A DNA stretch of 53,638 nt, from positions 655 through 54,292 of the forward strand of contig DBYK01000004.1 of NCBI GenBank assembly GCA_002310135.1, written 5' to 3'. Shown here one piece after another: positions 43,448 through 52,205 of the stretch. Position numbers and translations under genes: made by a program. Numbering within the stretch: the stretch's first letter is position 1; the number at the start of each line of letters is the position of its first letter. The notes beneath the pieces were generated by a model. That model had not been told where the DNA came from. It ran no database searches and saw nothing but the letters and a program-made list of their open reading frames with translations. Source of the stretch: Caryophanales bacterium UBA1188 (lineage in GTDB: Bacteria; Bacillota_I; Bacilli_A; Izemoplasmatales; UBA1188).

Positions 43448-45127
43448 ATGAAGGCAACTAGAATGTGTTTAAAAACCTTAAAAGAAGCTCCACAAGAAGC
43501 AGTAATTGCTTCTCATATTTTGCTCCTTAGAAGTGGCATGATAAAAAAGAATGTCGCTGGTATTTATACATATATGCCTCTTGGCTTAAAAGTTATCAAG
43601 AAAATAGAAGATATCATTAGAGAAGAGATGGAAAATATTGGTTGTGAAGAAATATTATGCAGTGCTATACAACCAAAAGAATTATGGGTTGAATCTGGTA
43701 GATGGGATAAATATGGTCCTGAACTCATGAGATTAAAAGATAGGAATGATAGAGAATTTTGTCTAGGCCCAACTCATGAAGAAGTATTCACAACTATAGT
43801 TAAAGAGTCTATTCGTTCATATAAAGAATTACCTATATCTTTATTCCAAATCCAAACTAAATATAGAGATGAAATGCGTCCTAGATTTGGTCTTATTAGG
43901 TCAAGAGAATTCATTATGAAAGATGCATATTCTTTTGATATAGATGAAGTTGGGCTTGAAAAATCATATGATAATTTCTTTAAAGCTTATAATAATATCT
44001 TTAAAAGATTACACCTAAATTTCACTCCTGTCCTTGCGGATAGTGGTAATATAGGTGGTTCAGTAAGCCATCAATTTATGGCGTTATCTGATATCGGTGA
44101 ATCAACTATTATATATAACGCTAATTATAGTGCTGACCAAGAAAAAGCTGAAGCTTTAGTAGATATTTATAATGAAGATAATGAACTAAAAGAAATAGAA
44201 GAAGTATCTACTCCAAATGTTAAAACTATTGAAGAATTAGAAGGATTCTTAAAGACTTCAAAAAAGAGAATAATCAAATCTATAGTTTATAAAGACTTCT
44301 TAAATAAAAGACTCATCTTAGCGCTTGTAAGAGGTGATAGAGATATCAATAAAATAAAACTTGCGAATGCTCTAGATGTCAGTGAATTCGATCTCGATTT
44401 CGCAACTCTAGAAGATTTATCCGGAATTAATTCAACTTTTGGTTTTGTAGGTCCAATAAGTCTCAATTTATTGACTGTCGTAGATGAAGAAGTTACACAT
44501 ATGATAAATGCGTATGCAGGTTCTAATAAAAAGGATATACATTTAAAGAATGTAAACTTTAAAAGAGATTTCGATGGAATAGTAAAAGATATAAGGGTAG
44601 TTAAAGCTGGAGATTTAGATATAATTAAAGGCGAAAAACTTAAAGAAGAAAAAGGAATTGAAGTAGGTCAAGTATTCAAACTTGGGACTAAATATTCCCT
44701 TCCTATGAACTGTGTATATGTCAATGAAAAAGGTGAAAGCGTACCTATGGTTATGGGCTGTTATGGGATAGGTGTTTCTAGAACTCTTCAAGCAATAGTA
44801 GAAGAATATCATGATGAATATGGTATCAAATTCCCAGCTGATCTAGCCCCATATAAGGCAGTAATAATCCCAGTTAAATATGATAATGAAATGAAAGACT
44901 TATCTTTAGAGTTATATGAAGAGTTAAAATCTAAAGGTATAGATGTAATATTAGATGATAGAAACTTATCATTTGGTGTAAAAGCTCATGACTGGGAATT
45001 AATTGGTATTCCATACCACATTATAGTAGGTCGTGATGCCGCAATAAAAAAAGTTGAATTCAAATTTAGATCAACTTTAGAAAAAATAATTATAGATTCA
45101 AAAGATGTAATAAATAATATAAAATAA
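43448..45127 (+). CDS. proS: Prolyl-tRNA synthetase, bacterial type with editing domain
   Basis: A 559-residue class II synthetase charging tRNA-Pro. Motif 1 to 3 regions are visible (IYTYMPLGLKVIKKIE, KYRDEMRPRFGLIRSREFIMKDAYSFD, MVMGCYGIGVSRTLQA). The INS editing insertion lies between (about 225-400), so this is the ProS type of most bacteria and not the short archaeal type. The anticodon-binding domain ends the chain. The start is ATG 43448, 8 nt after GGAG; ATG 43442 is too close to the ribosome site. Monocistronic. Confidence 0.96.
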   Translation: MKATRMCLKTLKEAPQEAVIASHILLLRSGMIKKNVAGIYTYMPLGLKVIKKIEDIIREEMENIGCEEILCSAIQPKELWVESGRWDKYGPELMRLKDRNDREFCLGPTHEEVFTTIVKESIRSYKELPISLFQIQTKYRDEMRPRFGLIRSREFIMKDAYSFDIDEVGLEKSYDNFFKAYNNIFKRLHLNFTPVLADSGNIGGSVSHQFMALSDIGESTIIYNANYSADQEKAEALVDIYNEDNELKEIEEVSTPNVKTIEELEGFLKTSKKRIIKSIVYKDFLNKRLILALVRGDRDINKIKLANALDVSEFDLDFATLEDLSGINSTFGFVGPISLNLLTVVDEEVTHMINAYAGSNKKDIHLKNVNFKRDFDGIVKDIRVVKAGDLDIIKGEKLKEEKGIEVGQVFKLGTKYSLPMNCVYVNEKGESVPMVMGCYGIGVSRTLQAIVEEYHDEYGIKFPADLAPYKAVIIPVKYDNEMKDLSLELYEELKSKGIDVILDDRNLSFGVKAHDWELIGIPYHIIVGRDAAIKKVEFKFRSTLEKIIIDSKDVINNIK

Positions 45128-45151
45128 GAAGGACTATCAGTCCTTCTTATT
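45123..45151. terminator. Bidirectional terminator between proS and TtcA-like gene
   Basis: A perfect 13-bp stem (45123-45135 with 45139-45151) and 3-nt loop. It contains the stop codons of both convergent genes. Confidence 0.9.
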
Positions 45152-45943
45152 TATTAAATCTATTATTTCACCATTAAGTTTATAAGATAATAACTTATCA
45201 AGGTTAACATTTGAAATTGATGAGAATATATTTTTAGATACATACATATTATCATCATCTAGATTTTTGATAAGTTTTTTTATTTTTTGTCTTTTAGATT
45301 CTTCACACAATACCTTATCTTTAGTTAAGAAACATCCACATTTTAATAACTTAATCCCAACTTCATTAAAAAAGTTTATTATATCATCTTCTTTAATGAA
45401 ATACATTGGTCTAATTAATTCCATTCCTTCATAATTTTGACTTTTAACTTTAGGCCTCATAGAAGATACTTCGCCAGAATACAGGATAGACATTAAAGTA
45501 GTTTCTATTACATCATTATAGTGATGCGCAAGCGCTATCTTATTACAGCCCTCATCCTTCGCAATTTTATAAAGAGCTCCCCTTCTCATCTTAGCGCATA
45601 TATAACATTTATTTTTATCTTGCATAGATGAGATTTTAAAAATATTAGTATCTTTAATTATTAAATCAATACCTAATGTTTTAGCGTTTTCTTTTATTTT
45701 TTCTAAATCAGAATTTTCATACCCAGGATTCATTAAAATATATTTAGCTTCAAAAGGAATATCGCTAAATTTAGACAATTCAGAAAAACATAAAGCCATA
45801 AGAAAAGAATCTTTTCCTCCACTTATACATACCGCAACTTTATCATTTTCATTTAAAAGATTATATTTTTTAAGTGCCCTTAAAAATGGAGATAATATTA
45901 TATGTTTATATTTATTATTCAAGAGATTAATTGGATTTATCAT
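45137..45943 (-). CDS. TtcA-like PP-loop ATPase (tRNA thiolation type)
   Basis: A 268-residue adenylating enzyme of the TtcA/TilS superfamily. The PP-loop SGGKDS is at residues 41-46. CYICAKMRRGALY (about 112-124) and a later CGC pair fit the Fe-S-binding cysteines of the TtcA branch, which thiolates cytidine 32 of tRNA; the HHYNDVIETTLM segment is also conserved. TilS (tRNA-Ile lysidine synthase) is less likely because of the cysteines. It overlaps pepT by 4 nt. Confidence 0.82.
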   Translation of the reverse strand: MINPINLLNNKYKHIILSPFLRALKKYNLLNENDKVAVCISGGKDSFLMALCFSELSKFSDIPFEAKYILMNPGYENSDLEKIKENAKTLGIDLIIKDTNIFKISSMQDKNKCYICAKMRRGALYKIAKDEGCNKIALAHHYNDVIETTLMSILYSGEVSSMRPKVKSQNYEGMELIRPMYFIKEDDIINFFNEVGIKLLKCGCFLTKDKVLCEESKRQKIKKLIKNLDDDNMYVSKNIFSSISNVNLDKLLSYKLNGEIIDLINKKD

Positions 45944-47142
45944 TTTAAATGTTCCATCATTTTTGAAATGATATTTGTCATCATTTTCATTTCGTCTATA
46001 TCTAAATATTCTAATACACCATGGAAATTATCTCCACCTGTCCCAAGGTTAGGACATGGAAGCCCAAGATATGAAAGTAGTGCACCATCAGTTCCACCTC
46101 TAATAGGTACATCTACTAAATTGATATCTAATTCTTTATATACTTCATGAACTAAATCTACTACATGATGATTGTTTTTAATAATATCATACATATTTCT
46201 ATATTGATCTTTAATGAAAACATTTACTAATTCTTTATTATATAGTTTATTGATTTCGTCTCTTGCATGGTAGAATGAATTTTCAAATCTTTCAAGTTCG
46301 CAACTTTCAAAACTTCTAAGAATGTATATCGAAGTAGAATGTTCTGTGATGCCAGTTGTATTAGTTAGATGAATAAAACCTTCTCTTCCTTCAGTGTTCT
46401 CAGGCCTATTAAGCGGAAGAAGTGAATGGAATTTCATAAATACTTCTTGTGAATTGATCAATTTATTTTTGCCCATTGATGGGTGAATAGATACACCATC
46501 AATTTCCACTTTTGCTTGTTTAGCGTTAAAAGTCTCATTTTGGAAAGCTTGAATACATCCACCATCTAATGTATATGCATACATTTTTCCATTAGTTTCT
46601 TTTATGTAATCTATATCTATATTTTCTGTGCCTCTTCCTATTTCTTCATCGCTTGAGAAACAAATAGTTATATTAGGATATCCTCCCTTTTTAAGAGCTT
46701 TTTCAAGAACGTCCATGATAATTGCGACTCCCGCTTTATCATCTGCGCCAAGAAGTGTAGTTCCATCAGTGACTATTAAATCATGATTTAGATGATATTT
46801 CATAAGTGGAAATTCATCTATCGATAATTTCTTTTTATCGTTAAGGATGATATCTTCACCAGTGAAATGAACTATTCTCGCTTTTATGTCTTTTCCACTC
46901 GCATCACTAGATGTATCTACGTGAGCCATAAGAAATAGAGTGTCATTTTTAGCGCAGTCACTTTTTACCTTTCCATATGTATAACCATCTTTATAGAATG
47001 CATCTACACCTAGTTCTTTTAATTCCTCAACTAATTCTTTTAAAAGAACCACTTGTGATTGAGTGGATGGCTTAGTTTTACTAAATTCATCCGAAGTTGT
47101 TTCATATGATACATATTTTAAAAATCTCTTAACAATATCCAC
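45940..47142 (-). CDS. pepT: Peptidase T (M20B tripeptidase)
   Basis: A 400-residue zinc aminotripeptidase. Metal-site motifs are AHVDTSSD, GADDKAGVAI, SSDEEIGRGTENID, TLDGG and the late RGGTDGA and NLGTGGDNFHG. Length is typical. The preferred start is GTG 47142, because an ideal GGAGG lies 8 nt before it and homologues start a few residues before ERFLKYV. The in-frame ATG 47157 would place that GGAGG inside codons 2-3. It is first in a minus-strand unit with the TtcA-like gene. Confidence 0.93.
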   Translation of the reverse strand: MDIVKRFLKYVSYETTSDEFSKTKPSTQSQVVLLKELVEELKELGVDAFYKDGYTYGKVKSDCAKNDTLFLMAHVDTSSDASGKDIKARIVHFTGEDIILNDKKKLSIDEFPLMKYHLNHDLIVTDGTTLLGADDKAGVAIIMDVLEKALKKGGYPNITICFSSDEEIGRGTENIDIDYIKETNGKMYAYTLDGGCIQAFQNETFNAKQAKVEIDGVSIHPSMGKNKLINSQEVFMKFHSLLPLNRPENTEGREGFIHLTNTTGITEHSTSIYILRSFESCELERFENSFYHARDEINKLYNKELVNVFIKDQYRNMYDIIKNNHHVVDLVHEVYKELDINLVDVPIRGGTDGALLSYLGLPCPNLGTGGDNFHGVLEYLDIDEMKMMTNIISKMMEHLK

Positions 47143-47165
47143 AATAAATTCCTCCATCTTTTATG

Positions 47166-47174
47166 ATTATAACA
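47166..47174 (-). promoter_or_regulatory. Extended -10 promoter of pepT
   Basis: TGTTATAAT on the minus strand (TGT plus TATAAT). No clear -35. Confidence 0.5.
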
Positions 47175-47223
47175 CATCTATTGTCCTAAAATTATTTTTA
47201 TTAAAAAAATAATAATCATAGTA

Positions 47224-47229
47224 TATAAT
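47224..47229 (+). promoter_or_regulatory. -10 box of recD2, 6 nt from the start codon
   Basis: TATAAT ends at 47229 and ATG begins at 47236, the position expected for transcription start. Confidence 0.45.
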
Positions 47230-47235
47230 TAGGTT

Positions 47236-49401
47236 ATGGGATACGTTAAAGGCGAAGTAAAATACAGACTATATTATGATAATGAATCCTTATATGGCAT
47301 CTATAAAGTATTAATAGATGAAACCGATGAAGATGCATTTAAAAATTATGGGACTATATCAGTCGCAGGTTATTTTAATATGCTTGAAATAAATTCAACT
47401 TATATATTCAAAGGTAAAACTATCATTTCAAAAAAATATGGTTTCACATTCCAAAGTGAAACATTTGAAAGAGTACTCCCATCATCTAAAGAAGGCTTGA
47501 TTGAATTCTTATCTGGGGATGCTTTTAGAGGAATAGGGAAGAAGAAAGCATCTTTAATAGTTGATGAATTAGGTTTAGATTGTGTGAAGATTATTCTTAA
47601 TGATAGAGGCGAACTTGACAAAGTTAAAGGCTTATCAGAATCAAATAAAGATACGATTTATGAAGTGCTCCTTGAGACAGAAGGAATAGAAGAGATATTA
47701 GTAACTCTATATTCATATGGAATAACTCCTAAAATATCAATGAGGATATATGAAAAATATAAGATGGATACTTTAAAAATAATAAAAGAGAATCCATATA
47801 AACTCATTGATGATGTAGAAGGAATTGCGTTTTTAAAAGCAGACAAAATAGCGATGTCTACAGGAATTAACCCTAAAAGCACTATGAGAATAGAAGCTTG
47901 TATAGAATATCTTCTTGGAAGTGATTCAGAAGATACGGGAAATACATATCTTGATGAAGTAGAACTAATAGAAAAAGCTAAGAACTATTTAGCATTTGAT
48001 AGAGACGAATTAGATATTATAAAAGCATCTATTGAAAGTTTAATATTTAGAGGAAGGATAGTGAAAAAAGATGATACACTATCTCTTTCAGCTTTATATT
48101 ATTCAGAACAATATATCGCAAACAAAATAATGCTTATGGAAAAAGAGCCTAAAACAGCATTCTTTAAAGAAGAAATAAAAAGACTGATTAGTGAACTTGA
48201 AAAAGAGTTAGATATAGAATATGAAGATAGGCAAAAAGATGCAATATATAATGCCTTAACAAATAATGTTTCTATCATTACTGGTGGACCAGGAACAGGC
48301 AAAACAACAATCGAAAAAGGTATCATTTATGTATATAGTCAATTAGTTAGGAACAATACGGAATTTATCTATCTTGCTGCTCCAACTGGAAAAGCTGCGA
48401 AGAGAATAGAAGAATCGACAGGTTATAGCGCATTTACAATACATAGAACCCTTGGGTATAGTAGAAGTGGTATTTTCACATATAATAGGCTCAATCCTCT
48501 TCCTGCGAAACTCATGATTATAGATGAAGCATCAATGATAGATACATACCTATTTAAAAGACTACTTGAAGCATTAAATAATGATACAAAACTTGTGATA
48601 GTAGGAGACAGCAATCAGCTTCCATCAATAGGCCCAGGTCAAGTATTAAAAGATCTAATAGATTCAAAGATGATTTCAACTACTTTGCTTAATAAAATAC
48701 ATAGACAGAAAAAAGATTCAAAAATCATTTCTCTAGCTTATGATATTTTAGATGAAGATATAAAAACAGAACTAGATAAAGAACACGAAGAGTTGACTTA
48801 TATTCCATCAACTCAAAATCATCTTTTAGAATGTCTTTATCAAACCATCAATCATTTTTTAGGAAAAGGATATTCATTACTTTCAGATATTCAAATCTTA
48901 ATTCCAATTTATAAGAGCGGTGTTGGAATAGATTATGTGAATAAATTCATTCAAGAAACATATAATTCAAATTTCAACAACAACATAGAAGTTGAATCAA
49001 ATACCTTTTTCATCGATGACAAAGTTATACAACTTGTGAATCAATATGAAGATTTCGTAATGAATGGTGATATGGGTGTAATATCGGATTTTTTAGGAGA
49101 AAAAGAATTATCAGTTGATTATCAAGGCAATATAGTTACATATAAAGGAAAAGATATATCAAATATCTCATTAGCTTACGCAATAAGCGTTCACAAAAGT
49201 CAGGGTTCCGAATTCCCTGTGGTTATTCTACCAATATTTAATCAATATCATCCAGTAATAAATAAGAAATTGTTGTATACTGCGGTAACGAGGGCAAAGA
49301 ATTATTTAGTTATAATAGGGGATATTAGAACGCTCAACAGAGCTATCAAAATTGAATCTTTAGATAGAAAAACAAGAATCAAAGATTTTTTAAATGAATA
49401 A
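47236..49401 (+). CDS. recD2: RecD2-type ATP-dependent DNA helicase
   Basis: A 721-residue superfamily 1B 5'-3' helicase acting in replication and repair without RecBC. The N-terminal OB/HhH region (about 1-200, VKGEVKYRLYYDNES; GIGKKKASLIVDELG) marks the RecD2/YrrC type. Helicase motifs: Walker A GGPGTGKT (350-357), APTGKAAKRIEEST, motif II IIDEASMID, motif III VGDSNQLPSIGPG and motif VI YTAVTRAKN. No Shine-Dalgarno stands before the ATG, and the -10 box is only 6 nt away. Confidence 0.94.
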   Translation: MGYVKGEVKYRLYYDNESLYGIYKVLIDETDEDAFKNYGTISVAGYFNMLEINSTYIFKGKTIISKKYGFTFQSETFERVLPSSKEGLIEFLSGDAFRGIGKKKASLIVDELGLDCVKIILNDRGELDKVKGLSESNKDTIYEVLLETEGIEEILVTLYSYGITPKISMRIYEKYKMDTLKIIKENPYKLIDDVEGIAFLKADKIAMSTGINPKSTMRIEACIEYLLGSDSEDTGNTYLDEVELIEKAKNYLAFDRDELDIIKASIESLIFRGRIVKKDDTLSLSALYYSEQYIANKIMLMEKEPKTAFFKEEIKRLISELEKELDIEYEDRQKDAIYNALTNNVSIITGGPGTGKTTIEKGIIYVYSQLVRNNTEFIYLAAPTGKAAKRIEESTGYSAFTIHRTLGYSRSGIFTYNRLNPLPAKLMIIDEASMIDTYLFKRLLEALNNDTKLVIVGDSNQLPSIGPGQVLKDLIDSKMISTTLLNKIHRQKKDSKIISLAYDILDEDIKTELDKEHEELTYIPSTQNHLLECLYQTINHFLGKGYSLLSDIQILIPIYKSGVGIDYVNKFIQETYNSNFNNNIEVESNTFFIDDKVIQLVNQYEDFVMNGDMGVISDFLGEKELSVDYQGNIVTYKGKDISNISLAYAISVHKSQGSEFPVVILPIFNQYHPVINKKLLYTAVTRAKNYLVIIGDIRTLNRAIKIESLDRKTRIKDFLNE

Positions 49402-49406
49402 TATGG

Positions 49407-49436
49407 ATACTATAAAAATTACAATTCTTATAGTAT
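49407..49436. promoter_or_regulatory. Inverted repeat overlapping the -10 of the SPFH gene
   Basis: ATACTATAA (49407-49415), 12-nt spacer, TTATAGTAT (49428-49436). The right arm runs into TATAAT (49434-49439). There is no T run, so it is more likely an operator than a terminator. Confidence 0.4.
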
Positions 49437-49468
49437 AATATAGATTAATAAAACAAATGGAGGTTCTT

Positions 49469-50563
49469 ATGGGATTATTAAAAATAGTTGAATGGAAAGA
49501 TAATTCTTCAAATCAAATTGTTTATAAGGTTGATTTATCAAAAGATTATATCAATCGTGGTTCAAAACTAATTGTTAGGGATAGCCAAGTTTGTATCTTT
49601 GCAGATAAAGGCAGAATGGCAGATGTGTTCTTACCTGGAACATATTCTCTAGACACTAACAATATTCCAATTATTACAAAATTATTATCATGGAAATATG
49701 GATTTGAAAGTCCTTTTAAATCTGATTTATATTTTGTAAATACTAAACAATTCACAAACTGCAGATGGGGAACATCCAATCCAATCATAATTAGGGATGC
49801 TGATTATGGCGCTGTAAGAATAAGAGGATTTGGTACTTATTCTTTCAAAGTTAAAGATGCATTCATTTTTATGCAAGAATTATCTGGAACTAATTCATCA
49901 TATAAAACCGATGATATCATAGACTATCTAAAATCAATGCTAATAACTAAATTAACTGATGCAATCGGAGAACTCAAGATTCCAATTCTTGATATGGCTG
50001 CTAACCTAAATGAATTTGGTGATATCGTTAAGAACACAATAAGCGATGATTTCAAAGCAATCGGTATTGAATTAGTTAAATTCAATTTTGAAAACTTCTC
50101 ATTACCAGAAGAACTAGAAAAAGCTCTTGATGAACAAACTAAACTTGGTATGATGAGAAAGAACTTAGATGTATACACTCAAATGGGTAGAGTAGAGGCT
50201 TTAAAAGAAGCTGCGAAGAACCCAGGTGCTGCAGGAACTATGATGGGCGCAGGTATTGGACTCGGACTTGGCGCTAATATGGGTAGAGCGTTTGGTGATA
50301 TGTCTCAAGATATTGCGAGTGCTCCTGAAGAAAAAGATACTTGTCCTAAGTGTGGTGCAAGTGTAAAGAAAGGTGCAAAATTCTGCCCTGAATGTGGAAG
50401 CCCTATGGGAAATGTATGTCCTAAGTGTGGTGCAAGTGTAGGAAAAGATGCTAAGTTCTGCCCTGAATGTGGTCAAAAGCTAGTATTAACTTGTTCTAAG
50501 TGTGGTGCTGAACTTAAAGCGGGGGCTAAGTTCTGCCCTGAATGTGGTACAAAGGTAAAATAA
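49469..50563 (+). CDS. SPFH-domain (YdjI-like) protein with three zinc ribbons
   Basis: A 364-residue protein. Residues about 1-215 form an SPFH/band-7-like domain of the YdjI ('virion core') type: WKDNSSNQIVYKVD, QVCIFADKGRMADVFLPGTY and GFGTYSFKVKD. A Gly/Ala/Met-rich hydrophobic stretch follows (about 243-273), then three zinc ribbons of pattern CxxCGxxxxxxxxFCPECG (about 290-364). Start ATG 49469 has GGAGG 8 nt before it; the ATG at 49457 overlaps that site. In Bacillus, YdjI works with YdjG, YdjH and PspA at the membrane. Here it is followed by a YdjG-like gene 3 nt later. Confidence 0.85.
   Translation: MGLLKIVEWKDNSSNQIVYKVDLSKDYINRGSKLIVRDSQVCIFADKGRMADVFLPGTYSLDTNNIPIITKLLSWKYGFESPFKSDLYFVNTKQFTNCRWGTSNPIIIRDADYGAVRIRGFGTYSFKVKDAFIFMQELSGTNSSYKTDDIIDYLKSMLITKLTDAIGELKIPILDMAANLNEFGDIVKNTISDDFKAIGIELVKFNFENFSLPEELEKALDEQTKLGMMRKNLDVYTQMGRVEALKEAAKNPGAAGTMMGAGIGLGLGANMGRAFGDMSQDIASAPEEKDTCPKCGASVKKGAKFCPECGSPMGNVCPKCGASVGKDAKFCPECGQKLVLTCSKCGAELKAGAKFCPECGTKVK
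50342..50563 (+). repeat. Three zinc-ribbon repeats with exact 75-nt period
   Basis: Units begin at 50342, 50417 and 50492, each with TGTCCTAAGTGTGG-like start and TTCTGCCCTGAATGTGG near the end. The first two are nearly identical, so the array grew by recent duplication. Confidence 0.85.
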
Positions 50564-50566
50564 AAA

Positions 50567-51649
50567 GTGTCTAATGATAATATATATGATGCTTTAGAAA
50601 GCACAACTGAAATTGCGAAATGCCCATCATGTGGGGCAAATATGGAGTATTCACCAAGTAGGAGCTCTCTTCTTTGCCCATATTGTGGCGCAACTAAAGC
50701 TGTAAATCTAAATGATGTAAGTTCTGAAATACAAATTGAGAATTTATTCAAAGAGTCTTCAAATTCTTGGAATGATGAAACTCATGTTTTTAGGTGCAAT
50801 AACTGTGGTGCAAAAGAAGTTTTAAATAGAACTGACTTAGCTACCAAATGTCCATTTTGTGGTACAACTAATGTTGTAGAAATAGAAGAACTTCCTGGTT
50901 CTAAACCTAATGGTATAGTACCATTTAAGATTGAAAAGGATGAAGCAATTAGTTGTGCAATTACGTGGGCTAAGAAAAGATTTTATGCACCAAGAAAATT
51001 CAAAAAATCTGTTTCAACTGAATCTGTGAGTAGCACATATTCACCATCATATTCTTTTGATTCAAAAACTGAATCGCATTATAAAGGAAGACTTGGTGAA
51101 TATCACTATGAAACAGTAACTAGAAACGGTAAAACAGTTCAAAAGAGATATACTAAATGGTTTAATATCAGTGGAACGTATAATCTTGATTTCGATGATC
51201 TATTAATTCATGCGACTGATTCTATATCGCAGAAGAATTTAGAGAAACTTGGAAATTTTGATACCAATAATTCTATGCTTTATAATTCTTCATTCCTTCA
51301 TGGCTTTAGCGCAAATAGCGCAGATAGAAGTGGAATGGAATGCTATGAAGATGCAAAAAGAATAATGAATGAAAGAATTAAAAAAGCTATTTTAAAACAA
51401 TATAATTATGATGTTATAGATTATATAAACATTGATACCATATTTGATGAAATAACATATAAGAATTTATTACTTCCAATATATGTTGGTTTCTACAATT
51501 ATAATAAGAAATTGTTCAACTTCTTTGTAAATGGTTTTAATGGAACTGTTACAGGAAAGACACCACTTTCTATCATTAAGGTTGGAATAACTGTAATTTT
51601 AATACTTGCAGTATTATTCCTTATAGGATATTTAGTTTATATTAGTTAA
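50567..51649 (+). CDS. YdjG-like TFIIB-type zinc-ribbon membrane protein
   Basis: A 360-residue protein with two zinc ribbons at the N-terminus (CPSCGANM...CPYCG; CNNCGAKE...CPFCG), a central beta-rich region with a Tyr/Ser-rich segment (about 150-205) and one C-terminal TM helix (about 335-357), giving a tail-anchored topology. This matches Bacillus YdjG, which recruits factors to the membrane under stress. The start is GTG 50567, 3 nt after the SPFH gene. AAGG lies 11 nt before it, a weak site, so translational coupling is likely. Confidence 0.8.
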   Translation: MSNDNIYDALESTTEIAKCPSCGANMEYSPSRSSLLCPYCGATKAVNLNDVSSEIQIENLFKESSNSWNDETHVFRCNNCGAKEVLNRTDLATKCPFCGTTNVVEIEELPGSKPNGIVPFKIEKDEAISCAITWAKKRFYAPRKFKKSVSTESVSSTYSPSYSFDSKTESHYKGRLGEYHYETVTRNGKTVQKRYTKWFNISGTYNLDFDDLLIHATDSISQKNLEKLGNFDTNNSMLYNSSFLHGFSANSADRSGMECYEDAKRIMNERIKKAILKQYNYDVIDYINIDTIFDEITYKNLLLPIYVGFYNYNKKLFNFFVNGFNGTVTGKTPLSIIKVGITVILILAVLFLIGYLVYIS

Positions 51650-51661
51650 TAGGAGGATTTT

Positions 51662-52111
51662 ATGAAAAAAAGTTTATTTTCATTATTAGGTATAGTTGGC
51701 ACTGCCTTTGGCTTAGTATTATACGCTCTATCATTTTTAAAGCCTGAACAATATTCATATTTCACTTTAGCATATATGGTTGCCTTAATCTCTGGCGTTT
51801 GGGGAATCTCATTCCTTTTAAAAGGTGCATTCTATAGAAAAGATGTGGTAATGCAAAAAACTAGATTCCTTGTAGGAATTATATTTGTTGCTATTGCTAT
51901 TGCTGCTTTAGTATGGGGTATTATTATTCCTGCTGATTTAGTTTTACCAATCATTTTAATAGTTATTGCAGCTGTTATTGTATTTATTTATTTATTTAAA
52001 TCTCGCAGAAGATGGGATGAAGGCGACAACCACGATAAAGGATACAAGAATTATTACGAAAGAAAAGCTGAAGAAGAAAAACTTGAAGCTAAACAAAAAA
52101 ATAAAAAATAA
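51662..52111 (+). CDS. Small four-TM membrane protein with charged tail
   Basis: A 149-residue protein not recognised as a named family. Four hydrophobic helices (about 7-24, 33-54, 67-86 and 91-112) are followed by a highly charged tail (RRRWDEGDNHDKGYKNYYERK onward) on the cytoplasmic side. AGGAGG precedes the ATG and the gene is 12 nt after the YdjG-like gene, so it is the third member of that unit and may be the membrane partner, in the place of YdjH. Confidence 0.7.
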   Translation: MKKSLFSLLGIVGTAFGLVLYALSFLKPEQYSYFTLAYMVALISGVWGISFLLKGAFYRKDVVMQKTRFLVGIIFVAIAIAALVWGIIIPADLVLPIILIVIAAVIVFIYLFKSRRRWDEGDNHDKGYKNYYERKAEEEKLEAKQKNKK

Positions 52112-52124
52112 CTTACACTTTAAG

Positions 52125-52152
52125 AAGGTCATGAATTTCTTGGCCTTTTTTA
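52125..52152 (+). terminator. Terminator after the YdjG-like unit
   Basis: AAGGTCA (52125-52131) pairs with TGGCCTT (52141-52147) with one wobble; T run after. Confidence 0.7.
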
Positions 52153-52161
52153 TTGCGTTTA

Positions 52162-52172
52162 TATGATATAAT
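52162..52172 (+). promoter_or_regulatory. Extended -10 promoter of fba
   Basis: TATGATATAAT, 33 nt before the start codon. The -35 is not obvious. Confidence 0.65.
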
Positions 52173-52205
52173 AAAAAAGGAAATAAAAAAGAAGGAGATA
52201 TTAAT

